The notes beneath the pieces were generated by a model, which worked only from the letters and a program-made list of their open reading frames with translations, was not told the DNA's origin and did not search any database. A stretch of DNA of 15,711 nucleotides from Betaproteobacteria bacterium (lineage in GTDB: Bacteria; Pseudomonadota; Gammaproteobacteria; Burkholderiales; Burkholderiaceae_E), in NCBI GenBank assembly GCA_009922405.1, contig RFVZ01000028.1, positions 1 through 15,711 on the forward strand, read 5' to 3'. Shown here one piece after another: positions 1-6,228 of this stretch (the first letter of the stretch is position 1; the number at the start of each line of letters is the position of its first letter). Made by a program: the position numbers and the translations under genes.

Positions 1-1416
1 CCCATCATTGGGCATTTGCGTTTCATGCTCGAATTTATTGGCCCCGAAATTCGCCAGTATTTCATCGAGAGCGACACCGAGGCCGCACCGTTTTCGCGCC
101 AACAGCGCGCGATCGTCTATCAGCGCTCCAAAAATGTGCTCGACAAGCGTCCGTTCGGGACGCAATTTGATCCCTACGCAGTAGGGTTTGAGTGGATCAA
201 CCATTCGATCGCGCCCGCCAAGGTGGCCGAGCCAGCTGACTTTAGGGTCCGGATCGGCGGCGATCGAGCGCAACCCTACGATGCCTCCGTATTCAATATT
301 TCGGCGATGAGTTTTGGCGCGCTCTCGGGCAACGCCATTCAGTCGCTGAATCGAGGTGCCAAGCTGGGTGGGTTCGCGCATGACACGGGCGAAGGGTCTA
401 TTTCCGTTCATCACCGCGAACATGGCGGGGATCTGATTTGGGAAATTGGCAGTGGGTACTTTGGCTGTCGGACCGCTGATGGGCGATTCGACCCCGAGCG
501 GTTTGCGGCGCAGGCGACTCACCCTCAGGTCCGCATGATCGAGGTCAAACTCTCGCAGGGTGCCAAGCCCGGTCACGGCGGTGTTTTGCCCGGGCCCAAA
601 GTGACGGCTGAGATCGCCGAGGCACGCGGCGTTCCGATCTGGACCGACTGCATTTCTCCCGCCAGTCACCGTGAATTCTCGACACCGATTCAGTTATTGG
701 AATTTATCGCCCGATTGCGCGAACTTTCGGGTGACAAACCGACCGGATTCAAGCTGGCGATTGGTCATCCCTGGGAATGGTTTGCGATCGCCAAGGCCAT
801 GCAAGAAACTGGAATCACGCCAGATTTCATCGTGGTCGATGGTAAGGAAGGCGGCACGGGTGCAGCACCCGTCGAATTCATGGACCACGTCGGGATGCCT
901 ATGCGAGATGGACTCCGCCTGGTGCACAACACGCTGTTGGGTCTTGATCTCAGGGGACGTGTTCGGATTGGTGCCGCCGGGCGGATGATTACAGCATTTG
1001 ATATCGCTGGGACGATGGCGTTGGGTGCGGACTGGTGTAATGCCGCTCGGGGCTTCATGTTTGCGGTTGGGTGTATTCAGGCTCAGCATTGCCACACAGG
1101 CGCGTGTCCGACCGGTGTCGCAACTCAGGACCCGATCCGTCAGCGCGCGCTTGTCGTTACCGACAAAGCGCAGCGTGTTTACAATTTTCATCACAATACG
1201 GTCGAGGCGCTTGCCGAACTGGTCGCAGCGGCTGGATTGGATCATCCGGGCCGCTTGCGGGCGCAACACATCATGCGTCGCGTATCGCCCACGGAGATTT
1301 CATCCCTGGCCGATCTCTATCCGACCATGCCCCATGGCGCTCTTCTGGCTGGTGATCCACCGATTGAGGTGTTTCGACGATATTGGTCGGCGGCGCGGGC
1401 TGACCGATTCGGCTGA
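1..1416 (+). CDS. FMN-binding glutamate synthase family protein (5'-truncated by window edge)
   Basis: The reading frame is open from base 1. The first residues (PIIGHLRFMLEFIGPEIRQYF) are interior sequence for this family, so the true start lies upstream; the TTG at 16 is not a start. The protein resembles the central FMN and [3Fe-4S] domain of glutamate synthase large subunits (a TIM-barrel domain). Visible hallmarks are the SFGALS segment around 310-330, a GAKPGHGG loop near 560-580, a DGKEGGTGAAP FMN/phosphate loop near 838-870, and three cysteines at 1072, 1090 and 1105 in the C-x5-C-x4-C arrangement that ligates the [3Fe-4S] cluster. No glutaminase (class II amidotransferase) domain is visible in the part seen. 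Stand-alone proteins of this type are often annotated as glutamate synthases, but their substrate is not established. It converges on rng, with only 38 bp between the two stops and no clear terminator hairpin. Confidence 0.9.
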   Translation, partial: PIIGHLRFMLEFIGPEIRQYFIESDTEAAPFSRQQRAIVYQRSKNVLDKRPFGTQFDPYAVGFEWINHSIAPAKVAEPADFRVRIGGDRAQPYDASVFNISAMSFGALSGNAIQSLNRGAKLGGFAHDTGEGSISVHHREHGGDLIWEIGSGYFGCRTADGRFDPERFAAQATHPQVRMIEVKLSQGAKPGHGGVLPGPKVTAEIAEARGVPIWTDCISPASHREFSTPIQLLEFIARLRELSGDKPTGFKLAIGHPWEWFAIAKAMQETGITPDFIVVDGKEGGTGAAPVEFMDHVGMPMRDGLRLVHNTLLGLDLRGRVRIGAAGRMITAFDIAGTMALGADWCNAARGFMFAVGCIQAQHCHTGACPTGVATQDPIRQRALVVTDKAQRVYNFHHNTVEALAELVAAAGLDHPGRLRAQHIMRRVSPTEISSLADLYPTMPHGALLAGDPPIEVFRRYWSAARADRFG

Positions 1417-1454
1417 TGTGCGAGAGTCAACGGACGTCGATGAGTAACCCCCCG

Positions 1455-2915
1455 CTACATCAGCACTATGTCGTACTGTTCTTGAGAATAAATAGTTTCG
1501 ACCGTTAACGCCACAGGTCTGCCGATGCGCTCGGTCAGGGTGGCCAAAAATCCGGCTTCGTCATCAAGAAACAGATCAACGACCGCCTGTGAGGCAACAA
1601 TCCGGAACTGTTTGGGATTGAACTGACGCGCTTCGCGGTCGATTTCGCGCAGAATTTCATAACAAACTGTCCGTGCGGTCTTGAGCGACCCACGACCATT
1701 ACAGACCTTGCAGGGCTCGCAGAGTTGTTGGGCGAGCGATTCGCGGGTGCGTTTGCGCGTGACCTCGACCAGGCCCAGGGTGGTAAAACCGCTCACAGTT
1801 GTCCGAGTCCGATCTTTGGCCAGTGCTCGCCCGAGTTCTGCCAGCACCGCCTCGCGATGCTCCGTGTTTTGCATGTCGATAAAATCGATAATGATGATGC
1901 CGCCCAGATTGCGCAGGCGCATCTGTCGCGCGATCGCTTGTGCGGCCTCAAGATTCGTCTTGAAAACCGTATCGTCGAAGCTGCGTCCACCGACAAAACC
2001 GCCCGTATTGACGTCGATCGTGGTGAGCGCTTCGGTGGGATCGATGATCAGGTAGCCACCCGATTTGAGTCCCACTTTCCGTTCGATTGCGCGTCCGATT
2101 TCGTCCTCGACGCCGTGTAGATCGAAGATCGGCCGGTCGCCCTGATGCCGGGCTAAGCGCGTTGCCAGGGAGGGCATGTAGTCCAGGGCAAACGCAAGGA
2201 GGGCGTCATACGCCTCGGCCGAGTCGACGAGAATGGTCTGAGTGTCTTCACCGATCAGATCCCTCACGACTCGTTGTGACAGGCTCAGTTCCTGACACAA
2301 GACAACCGGCGGCGGATGTTTTGTGCTCCCTTCGATGATTTGCTTCCAGCGTTTGCGCAGGTATTGCACATCGGCGGAGAGTTCAGCGTTGGTGGCTTCC
2401 TCAGCGATCGTGCGGGCAATGAAGCCGCCGCGCTCATCCGACGGAACCGCCTCGCGCACGCGGGCGCGCAGTGCTTCGCGCTGGCCCTCATCATCAATTC
2501 GTTGACTGATGCCGATATGGGGGTCCAGCGGCAGGTAAACCAAAAACCGTCCTGCGATTGAGAGATGCGTCGACAGCCTTGCCCCTTTGGTGCCGATGGG
2601 ATCTTTCATGATCTGCACCATCAGGCGATCACCCTCGTGGAGTAGGCGCTCGATCGGCAAAGGACCCGGACTGGATATCTCAGCGGACGCCTGCCAGACA
2701 TCGGCCACGTGCAGGAACGCCGAGCGCTCCAGGCCAATATCGACAAACGCCGACTGCATTCCAGGCAGGACTCGGGTGACGCGCCCGAGGCAAATGTCAC
2801 CCACCAGACCACGCCCGCCCGAACGTTCAATGTGGAGTTCTTGCAGCGTTCCGTTCTGGACGACGCCAACGCGCACTTCCTGCGGCATGACATTGATCAG
2901 GATCGTTTCCGACAT
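1455..2915 (-). CDS. rng: Ribonuclease G
   Basis: Endoribonuclease of the RNase E/G family; E. coli RNase G trims the 5' end of 16S rRNA and acts in mRNA decay. The 486-aa product is close to the 489 aa of E. coli. An N-terminal S1 RNA-binding domain (about residues 36-125, with GDICLGRVTRVLPGMQSAFVD) is followed by the 5' sensor and DNase I-like catalytic regions. Catalytic metal ligands appear as D301 in TTIDVNTG and D344 in IIIDFIDM. The zinc-link cysteines are C399, C402 and C405, and the C-terminus ends YSQEQYDIVLM as in Rng proteins. The frame stays open upstream to 3170, but the start at 2915 (MSETILIN) fits the family; the upstream part overlaps maf and looks like a shadow. It lies 11 bp after maf, matching the known maf-rng linkage, and is the last gene of the operon. 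Confidence 0.96.
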   Translation of the reverse strand: MSETILINVMPQEVRVGVVQNGTLQELHIERSGGRGLVGDICLGRVTRVLPGMQSAFVDIGLERSAFLHVADVWQASAEISSPGPLPIERLLHEGDRLMVQIMKDPIGTKGARLSTHLSIAGRFLVYLPLDPHIGISQRIDDEGQREALRARVREAVPSDERGGFIARTIAEEATNAELSADVQYLRKRWKQIIEGSTKHPPPVVLCQELSLSQRVVRDLIGEDTQTILVDSAEAYDALLAFALDYMPSLATRLARHQGDRPIFDLHGVEDEIGRAIERKVGLKSGGYLIIDPTEALTTIDVNTGGFVGGRSFDDTVFKTNLEAAQAIARQMRLRNLGGIIIIDFIDMQNTEHREAVLAELGRALAKDRTRTTVSGFTTLGLVEVTRKRTRESLAQQLCEPCKVCNGRGSLKTARTVCYEILREIDREARQFNPKQFRIVASQAVVDLFLDDEAGFLATLTERIGRPVALTVETIYSQEQYDIVLM

Positions 2916-2926
2916 GGGCTGAAGAC

Positions 2927-3652
2927 CTATCTTGGAAGCGCGCCAGCGCTTTGCAGTAACCGCGACGCCTCGTATAGGGGTAAGCCCATGATCCCGGTGT
3001 CGCTGCCGTCGATACGCCGGATGAATGCGCCAGCCCCCCCTTGGACTGCATAGGCTCCGGCCTTGTCCATCGGTTCGCCCGAGGCGACATATCGATCGAT
3101 CTGGTCCCGGCTGAGGCGGGCAAAGCGCACCCGCGATAGGCTGGTAACCCGCAAAATCTTGGGGTGCCATCGAGATTCCATCTCACCATCGGTTGGCTCG
3201 GTTGGCTCGGTTGGCTCGGTTGGCTCGCTCGGCACGGGCGGTTCGCTTAATTTCGATCGAATCCGGGGCCTGGCGATCGCCATCGCGGTCAGGACCCGGT
3301 GTGACCGTCCCGACAAGGCACTCAGCATTTCGACGGCTTCCGCTGCGTGGGCGGGCTTCCCAAGAATCCGCCCGCCAATGGCGACCGTCGTATCAGCGAC
3401 CAGAATCGGTGCCGCCTCGAGTCGACGCCGCTGATGTCGGGCCATCGCTGCCGTGAGTTTGGCCGCAACCACCCGCTCGACATATTGCGTCGGGTTCTCC
3501 CCTTCAAGTGGGTTTTCAAGCGCCTCGACGTCTTCGGCGATATCAATCGCAGAATCGGCCACCAGCAGCTCCGTTCGAACGCCCAGTCGGCCAAGAAGCT
3601 CGCGTCGCCGGGGGCTCTGTGAAGCGAGCCAAATGAATTCAAATGCCAGCAT
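2927..3652 (-). CDS. maf: Maf/YhdE-type nucleotide pyrophosphatase with a repeat-bearing insert
   Basis: Maf proteins hydrolyse non-canonical or excess nucleoside triphosphates; the YhdE subgroup prefers dTTP and UTP. The start of the protein carries the family signature SQSPRRRELL (residues 11-20). The likely catalytic Asp is D87 in VADTTVAIGG, and GEPMDKAGAYAVQG (192-205) followed by GIMGLPLYE is typical of YhdE-type members. At 241 aa it is about 40 residues longer than E. coli YhdE (197). The excess is mostly a hydrophilic insert at roughly 128-165, containing S-E-P-T-E-P-T-E-P-T-E-P-T, which is encoded by four perfect 9-bp repeats (3191-3226). The insert lies between the strand ending in VLTAMAIA and the TSLSRVRFARL strand, so it probably forms a surface loop. 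The start codon shares one base with the rlmH stop (TAATG), suggesting coupled translation. Confidence 0.94.
   Translation of the reverse strand: MLAFEFIWLASQSPRRRELLGRLGVRTELLVADSAIDIAEDVEALENPLEGENPTQYVERVVAAKLTAAMARHQRRRLEAAPILVADTTVAIGGRILGKPAHAAEAVEMLSALSGRSHRVLTAMAIARPRIRSKLSEPPVPSEPTEPTEPTEPTDGEMESRWHPKILRVTSLSRVRFARLSRDQIDRYVASGEPMDKAGAYAVQGGAGAFIRRIDGSDTGIMGLPLYEASRLLQSAGALPR
3191..3226. repeat. 9-bp tandem repeat, 4 perfect copies, inside maf
   Basis: The unit ggttggctc occurs four times without a mismatch. Read on the minus strand it encodes repeating Glu-Pro-Thr in the Maf insert. Because the unit is a multiple of three, copy-number change would lengthen or shorten the loop without breaking the frame. 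Confidence 0.95.
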
Positions 3653-4122
3653 TAATCGCGATGATAAGGGTGATTACTCAGGATGGCCCACGCCCTGAAA
3701 AGCTGCTCGGCAATGACGACCCGAACCAGCGCATGTGGCAGGGTCAGGCTCGAGAGCCGAACCCGTTCATGCGCGTCTCGTTTGAGCGCCGGGTCAAGAC
3801 CGTCGGGGCCGCCGATCAGTATCGCCAGAGGCGAACCTCGGTCGCGCCAGCGCTCAAGCCGCGCCGCTAATGCCCGACTGGTCAGATCGTCACCGTGTTC
3901 ATCGAGTGCGACGATGGTCGACCCACCTGGAATTGCTTCGCGAATTCGAACCGCCTCGGCAGCCATCCATGCGGGCGCATGGCCACTCGGACCACGGACA
4001 TCCGGGCGAACTTCGGTCCATTCCAGTCGCAGTTCCGGCGGCAGGCGATCGGCGTATTCCTGGGCGGCTTCCTTGACCCAAGCGGGTGGTTTGAGACCGA
4101 CCGCAATCACCCGGATACGCAT
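3652..4122 (-). CDS. rlmH: 23S rRNA (pseudouridine1915-N3)-methyltransferase RlmH
   Basis: SPOUT-class methyltransferase that uses S-adenosylmethionine to methylate pseudouridine 1915 in helix 69 of 23S rRNA. The 156-aa product matches the 155-aa E. coli enzyme along its length. It opens with MRIRVIAVG, carries the SAM-binding knot motif LAILIGGPDGL (about 98-108) and ends in the conserved LTLPHALVRVVIAEQLFRAW...NHPYHRD block. The ATG at 4122 is the family start. No purine-rich ribosome-binding site is visible upstream; the preceding minus-strand leader is pyrimidine-rich and made of 13-bp repeats. rlmH follows rsfS as in most Proteobacteria, and both act on the large ribosomal subunit. Confidence 0.96.
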   Translation of the reverse strand: MRIRVIAVGLKPPAWVKEAAQEYADRLPPELRLEWTEVRPDVRGPSGHAPAWMAAEAVRIREAIPGGSTIVALDEHGDDLTSRALAARLERWRDRGSPLAILIGGPDGLDPALKRDAHERVRLSSLTLPHALVRVVIAEQLFRAWAILSNHPYHRD

Positions 4123-4138
4123 GGTGGCGAGATGGAGT

Positions 4139-4203
4139 CAGGGGGCGAAATCAGGAGGCGAAATCAGTGGGCGGAATCAGGGAGCAGAGTCAGCGGCTGG
4201 AGC
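4139..4203. repeat. 13-bp imperfect tandem repeat spanning the rsfS stop and the rsfS-rlmH gap
   Basis: Five consecutive 13-base units, each starting with cag: cagggggcgaaat, caggaggcgaaat, cagtgggcggaat, cagggagcagagt and a diverged cagcggctggagc. On the minus strand each of the four intact units carries a TGA at its 5' edge. The rsfS stop (4177-4179) is one of these. Because 13 is not a multiple of three, successive TGA triplets fall in different frames, and together they close all three frames before rlmH begins. Confidence 0.85.
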
Positions 4204-4656
4204 GTCTGGAGGCGCTGCAGTCTTGGGTTTGACGACGCGCTTCCGTGGCGCCTTTATGGTTGGCTCCGCGGTGGTCTTAGCGGTGGTCTTCGGAATCAAC
4301 GGCAGGTCGGGCGCGCCGAGTCGGACTCGAACGGTTTTTCCACCCCAGATCTCTTCTAAATTGTAATACTGCCGAATCGCGGGCTGCATGATGTGAATGA
4401 TGATGTCGCCCAGATCGACCAGGACCCATTCACCCGTTTCTTCACCCTCGACCGCGATCACGTCGCTGCCGGCCGCCTTGGCCTTGTCACGGACGTTGCT
4501 AGCAATGGCGCGGCTTTGTCGATTGGAAGTCGCCGAGGCGATGATCACCCGGTCGAAGAGCGAGGTCAGCTTGGTGGTATCAAAGACTTGAATGTCCTGA
4601 GCTTTGATATCTTCGAGTGCGTCGACCACGACGCGTTGCAATTTGCGCAATTCCAT
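4177..4656 (-). CDS. rsfS: Ribosomal silencing factor RsfS with a basic C-terminal tail
   Basis: RsfS (YbeB/Iojap family) binds ribosomal protein uL14 on the 50S subunit and blocks subunit joining in stationary phase or starvation. The core covers residues 1-113: MELRKLQRVVVDALEDIKAQDI, the VFDTTKLTSLFDRVIIASATSNRQ stretch, EGEETGEWVLVDLGDIIIHIM (70-90) and the YYNLEEIWG block. E. coli RsfS is about 105 aa. Here a tail of about 45 residues (114-159), rich in Lys, Pro, Ala and Thr, follows; it contains a K-T-T-A-K-T-T-A duplication from a 12-bp repeat, and the last residues run into the 13-bp repeat. The tail is predicted disordered and is probably variable. The gene starts 18 bp after the nadD stop; the nadD-rsfS-rlmH order is typical. 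Confidence 0.95.
   Translation of the reverse strand: MELRKLQRVVVDALEDIKAQDIQVFDTTKLTSLFDRVIIASATSNRQSRAIASNVRDKAKAAGSDVIAVEGEETGEWVLVDLGDIIIHIMQPAIRQYYNLEEIWGGKTVRVRLGAPDLPLIPKTTAKTTAEPTIKAPRKRVVKPKTAAPPDAPAADSAP
4268..4291. repeat. 12-bp tandem duplication in the rsfS tail
   Basis: Two copies of gcggtggtctt followed by a or c (4268-4279 and 4280-4291), with one mismatch. On the minus strand they encode the duplicated Lys-Thr-Thr-Ala of the RsfS tail. Confidence 0.85.
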
Positions 4657-4674
4657 AGGGCCTGGGGCTCTCCG

Positions 4675-5264
4675 TTATCGATACAGACCAAGGCGGTCGA
4701 TCAAATCAATGACTCCATCCGACAGGAGTTCTCGAGGGCGGTCACCGGCTTGCAGTTGCCGACGTAACGCCGTCGACGAAATCGGGACGGCGGGCATTCT
4801 AAACAGCACAATACTTCCGCAAGCGTACCCCGGGTTCTGTATGCCCCCCGCGCCACCGGCGCTATTAGCGCCGTCGGTACTGTCCGCGCCGCGCGGAATG
4901 GGTTCGGGCAGGGCATCCCGGCCGTGAGCAGTCAACAGCGCCTGCATCTCCGCTGGGAGTTCGGTCAGCCCCTCAGGCCCTCGAGCGGTTACCGCGAGGT
5001 GAGTGACATCGAGCAACTCTTGCCATCGATGCCAGGTCGGCAGGTTGGCAAACTGATCAGCGCCCATCAACCACACCAACTGCGTCGCTGGCCCAACTTC
5101 AGCACGCAGCTCTTTCAAGGTTTCGACTGTAAAGGTCGGGCCGACTCGACGTGGCGAACCAGATCTAGCTTGAGTGCGAGGGCGGCCGATCGAACCAGGA
5201 CCCGATGGCCGACATGGGGCGGATCGAATGTGCCACCGAAAAGACCGACGCGTGCATGGGTCAA
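4675..5264 (-). pseudogene. nadD: nadD (nicotinate-nucleotide adenylyltransferase), internal deletion plus frameshift
   Basis: NadD makes nicotinate adenine dinucleotide from NaMN and ATP. Both ends are recognisable but lie in different frames. The N-terminal frame starts at a TTG at 5264, seven bases after GAGGA and overlapping the hemF stop (TTGA). It gives MTHARVGLFGGTFDPPHVGH, the GGTFDPxHxGH nucleotide-binding motif, then runs to LALKLDLVR near 5154 and, in that frame, stops at 5115. The C-terminal frame resumes at about 5151 with RRVGPTFTVETLKELRAE, then GADQFANLPTWHRW and the ISSTALRRQL motif, ending DRLGLYR at 4675. Against E. coli NadD, about 40 residues between these two blocks are missing, including the strand and loop usually ending PPHR/K. 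The 590-bp span is not a multiple of three. A real deletion would inactivate the enzyme; an assembly or strain-variant artefact is the main alternative because nadD is normally essential. Confidence 0.85.
4850..4894. repeat. Degenerate 9-bp periodicity in nadD
   Basis: Five 9-bp blocks, three beginning gcgcc and one gcgct (4850, 4859, 4868, 4886), with one diverged block at 4877. They encode an approximately three-residue periodic, Ala/Gly/Ser/Asp-rich stretch (R-G-A-D-S-T-D-G-A-N-S-A-G-G-A) just before the C-terminal ISST motif. It looks like an old, decayed version of the cleaner repeats elsewhere in the window. Confidence 0.55.
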
Positions 5265-6226
5265 ACCCACTTCCTCGGCACTAAATAATGGGAGAGCAGC
5301 AGGGCTTCGGGTGATCCCGGTTCGGGGTGATGGTCGTAGGCCCACTGCACGCCTGGGGGCATCGACATGAGGATGCTTTCGGTGCGTCCGCCCGATTGCA
5401 GACCAAAGAGCGTGCCCCGGTCCCAGACGAGGTTGAATTCGACGTAACGGCCGCGTCGAAGGGCCTGCCACGAGCGCTCACGTTCTCCATATTCATGACC
5501 GCGGCGGGCAGTGGCGAAATCGGGTTCGGCCAGATCATCAAAAAAGACGCCACCGATACCACGAGGCTCGCCGCGATGTTTCAGGAAAAAATAATCATCG
5601 CACCAGGCTTTGAAGCGCGGGTAGGTATCGGCGCCAAACGGTTTGAGTGCGTCCGCACAGGTTCGATGAAAGTGGGCCGCATCTTCTTCAAAACCGTAGT
5701 ACGGCGTGAGATCCATGCCACCGCCAAACCACCAGATCGGCTCTTCACCAGAGCCTTCAACAGGCTGGGCCACAAAAAACCGAACATTCAGATGCACGGT
5801 TGGGATGTACGGATTACGGGGATGCAGAACCAGCGAAACGCCCATCGCCTCCCAATGTCGCCCGACCAACTGCGGCCGCGCTGCGGTGGCCGAGGGTGGG
5901 AGACGCGTCCCGGACACATTCGAAAACCCAATGCCGCCACGTTCGAGCAGAGCACCGCCCTCGAGAATGCAGGTCAGTCCGCCACCTCCAGTCAGCGCCG
6001 GCTTTTCCACTGGTTCTGATTGTTTTGATTGTTCTGACTTGGCCACGCTCTCCCGCTGCCAAGGGTCTTCGCGAAAACGACTGCCATCCTCGGCTTCAAG
6101 GGCGTTGACGATCTGGCGCTGCAGTCCGACGAGCCAGGTTCGAACAGCCGAGGAATCGACGGTGCCCGTATCGACAGCGCCCGCATTGACGACGCCCTTG
6201 GAGGTTGAATGGGTGTGGTCATTCAT
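5261..6226 (-). CDS. hemF: Oxygen-dependent coproporphyrinogen III oxidase, internally deleted
   Basis: HemF oxidatively decarboxylates coproporphyrinogen III to protoporphyrinogen IX in haem synthesis. The start at 6226 (MNDHTHS) follows the purD stop by two bases. Strong family blocks include ATAARPQLVGRHWEAMGVSL, HPRNPYIPTVHLNVRFF (136-151), WWFGGGMDLTPYYGFEEDA, the CDDYFFLKHR segment, RRGRYVEFNLVWDRGTLFGLQ and a normal C-terminus ending PRKWV. Two departures stand out. First, about 20 hydrophilic residues (60-79, with S-E-Q-S-K-Q-S-E-P) are inserted between WQRE and GGGG, partly from 9-bp repeats. Second, PDF (235-237) is followed by only eight residues before YGERER, whereas E. coli HemF has about 29 there, including the conserved AYLPIVERR helix. 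The loss of about 21 residues is in frame, so the gene is open but its activity is doubtful. The N-terminal tail also has 15-bp repeats. Confidence 0.9.
   Translation of the reverse strand: MNDHTHSTSKGVVNAGAVDTGTVDSSAVRTWLVGLQRQIVNALEAEDGSRFREDPWQRESVAKSEQSKQSEPVEKPALTGGGGLTCILEGGALLERGGIGFSNVSGTRLPPSATAARPQLVGRHWEAMGVSLVLHPRNPYIPTVHLNVRFFVAQPVEGSGEEPIWWFGGGMDLTPYYGFEEDAAHFHRTCADALKPFGADTYPRFKAWCDDYFFLKHRGEPRGIGGVFFDDLAEPDFATARRGHEYGERERSWQALRRGRYVEFNLVWDRGTLFGLQSGGRTESILMSMPPGVQWAYDHHPEPGSPEALLLSHYLVPRKWV
6015..6038. repeat. 9-bp tandem repeat in hemF insert
   Basis: Units tctgattgt (6015-6023) and tttgattgt (6024-6032), followed by a partial tctgac. On the minus strand they encode S-E-Q-S-K-Q-S-E within the extra segment that separates WQRE from GGGG in HemF. 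Confidence 0.8.
6155..6199. repeat. 15-bp imperfect tandem repeat, 3 copies, in the hemF 5' end
   Basis: Three 15-bp units beginning atcgac, atcgac and attgac (6155-6169, 6170-6184, 6185-6199), each continuing with a GC-rich segment containing gccc. They encode the A-G-A-V-D / T-G-T-V-D / S-S-A-V series in the non-conserved N-terminal tail of HemF. Confidence 0.75.
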
Positions 6227-6228
6227 CG

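Noticed and set aside
694..1269. 191-codon open frame on the minus strand inside the glutamate-synthase-like gene
   Set aside because: Antisense to a strongly recognised protein; no motif of its own, and explained by the GC-rich coding strand.
1417..1454. Bidirectional terminator between the converging ends of gene 1 and rng
   Set aside because: The 38-bp gap shows a short C run but no convincing GC-rich hairpin followed by a T tract on either strand.
2916..3170. 85-codon N-terminal extension of RNase G
   Set aside because: The frame is open, but this part overlaps maf, has no RNase G similarity and the family starts at MSETILIN (2915).
4139..4203. CRISPR-like array
   Set aside because: The 13-bp units are directly contiguous with no spacers and partly lie in coding sequence; this is a simple tandem repeat.
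3683..4366. 227-codon plus-strand frame across rlmH and the end of rsfS
   Set aside because: Antisense to two recognised genes; Arg/Ser-rich shadow composition and no recognisable domain.
5100..5160. Programmed frameshift in nadD
   Set aside because: No slippery heptamer or pseudoknot is apparent, and a one-base shift could not restore the roughly 40 missing residues.
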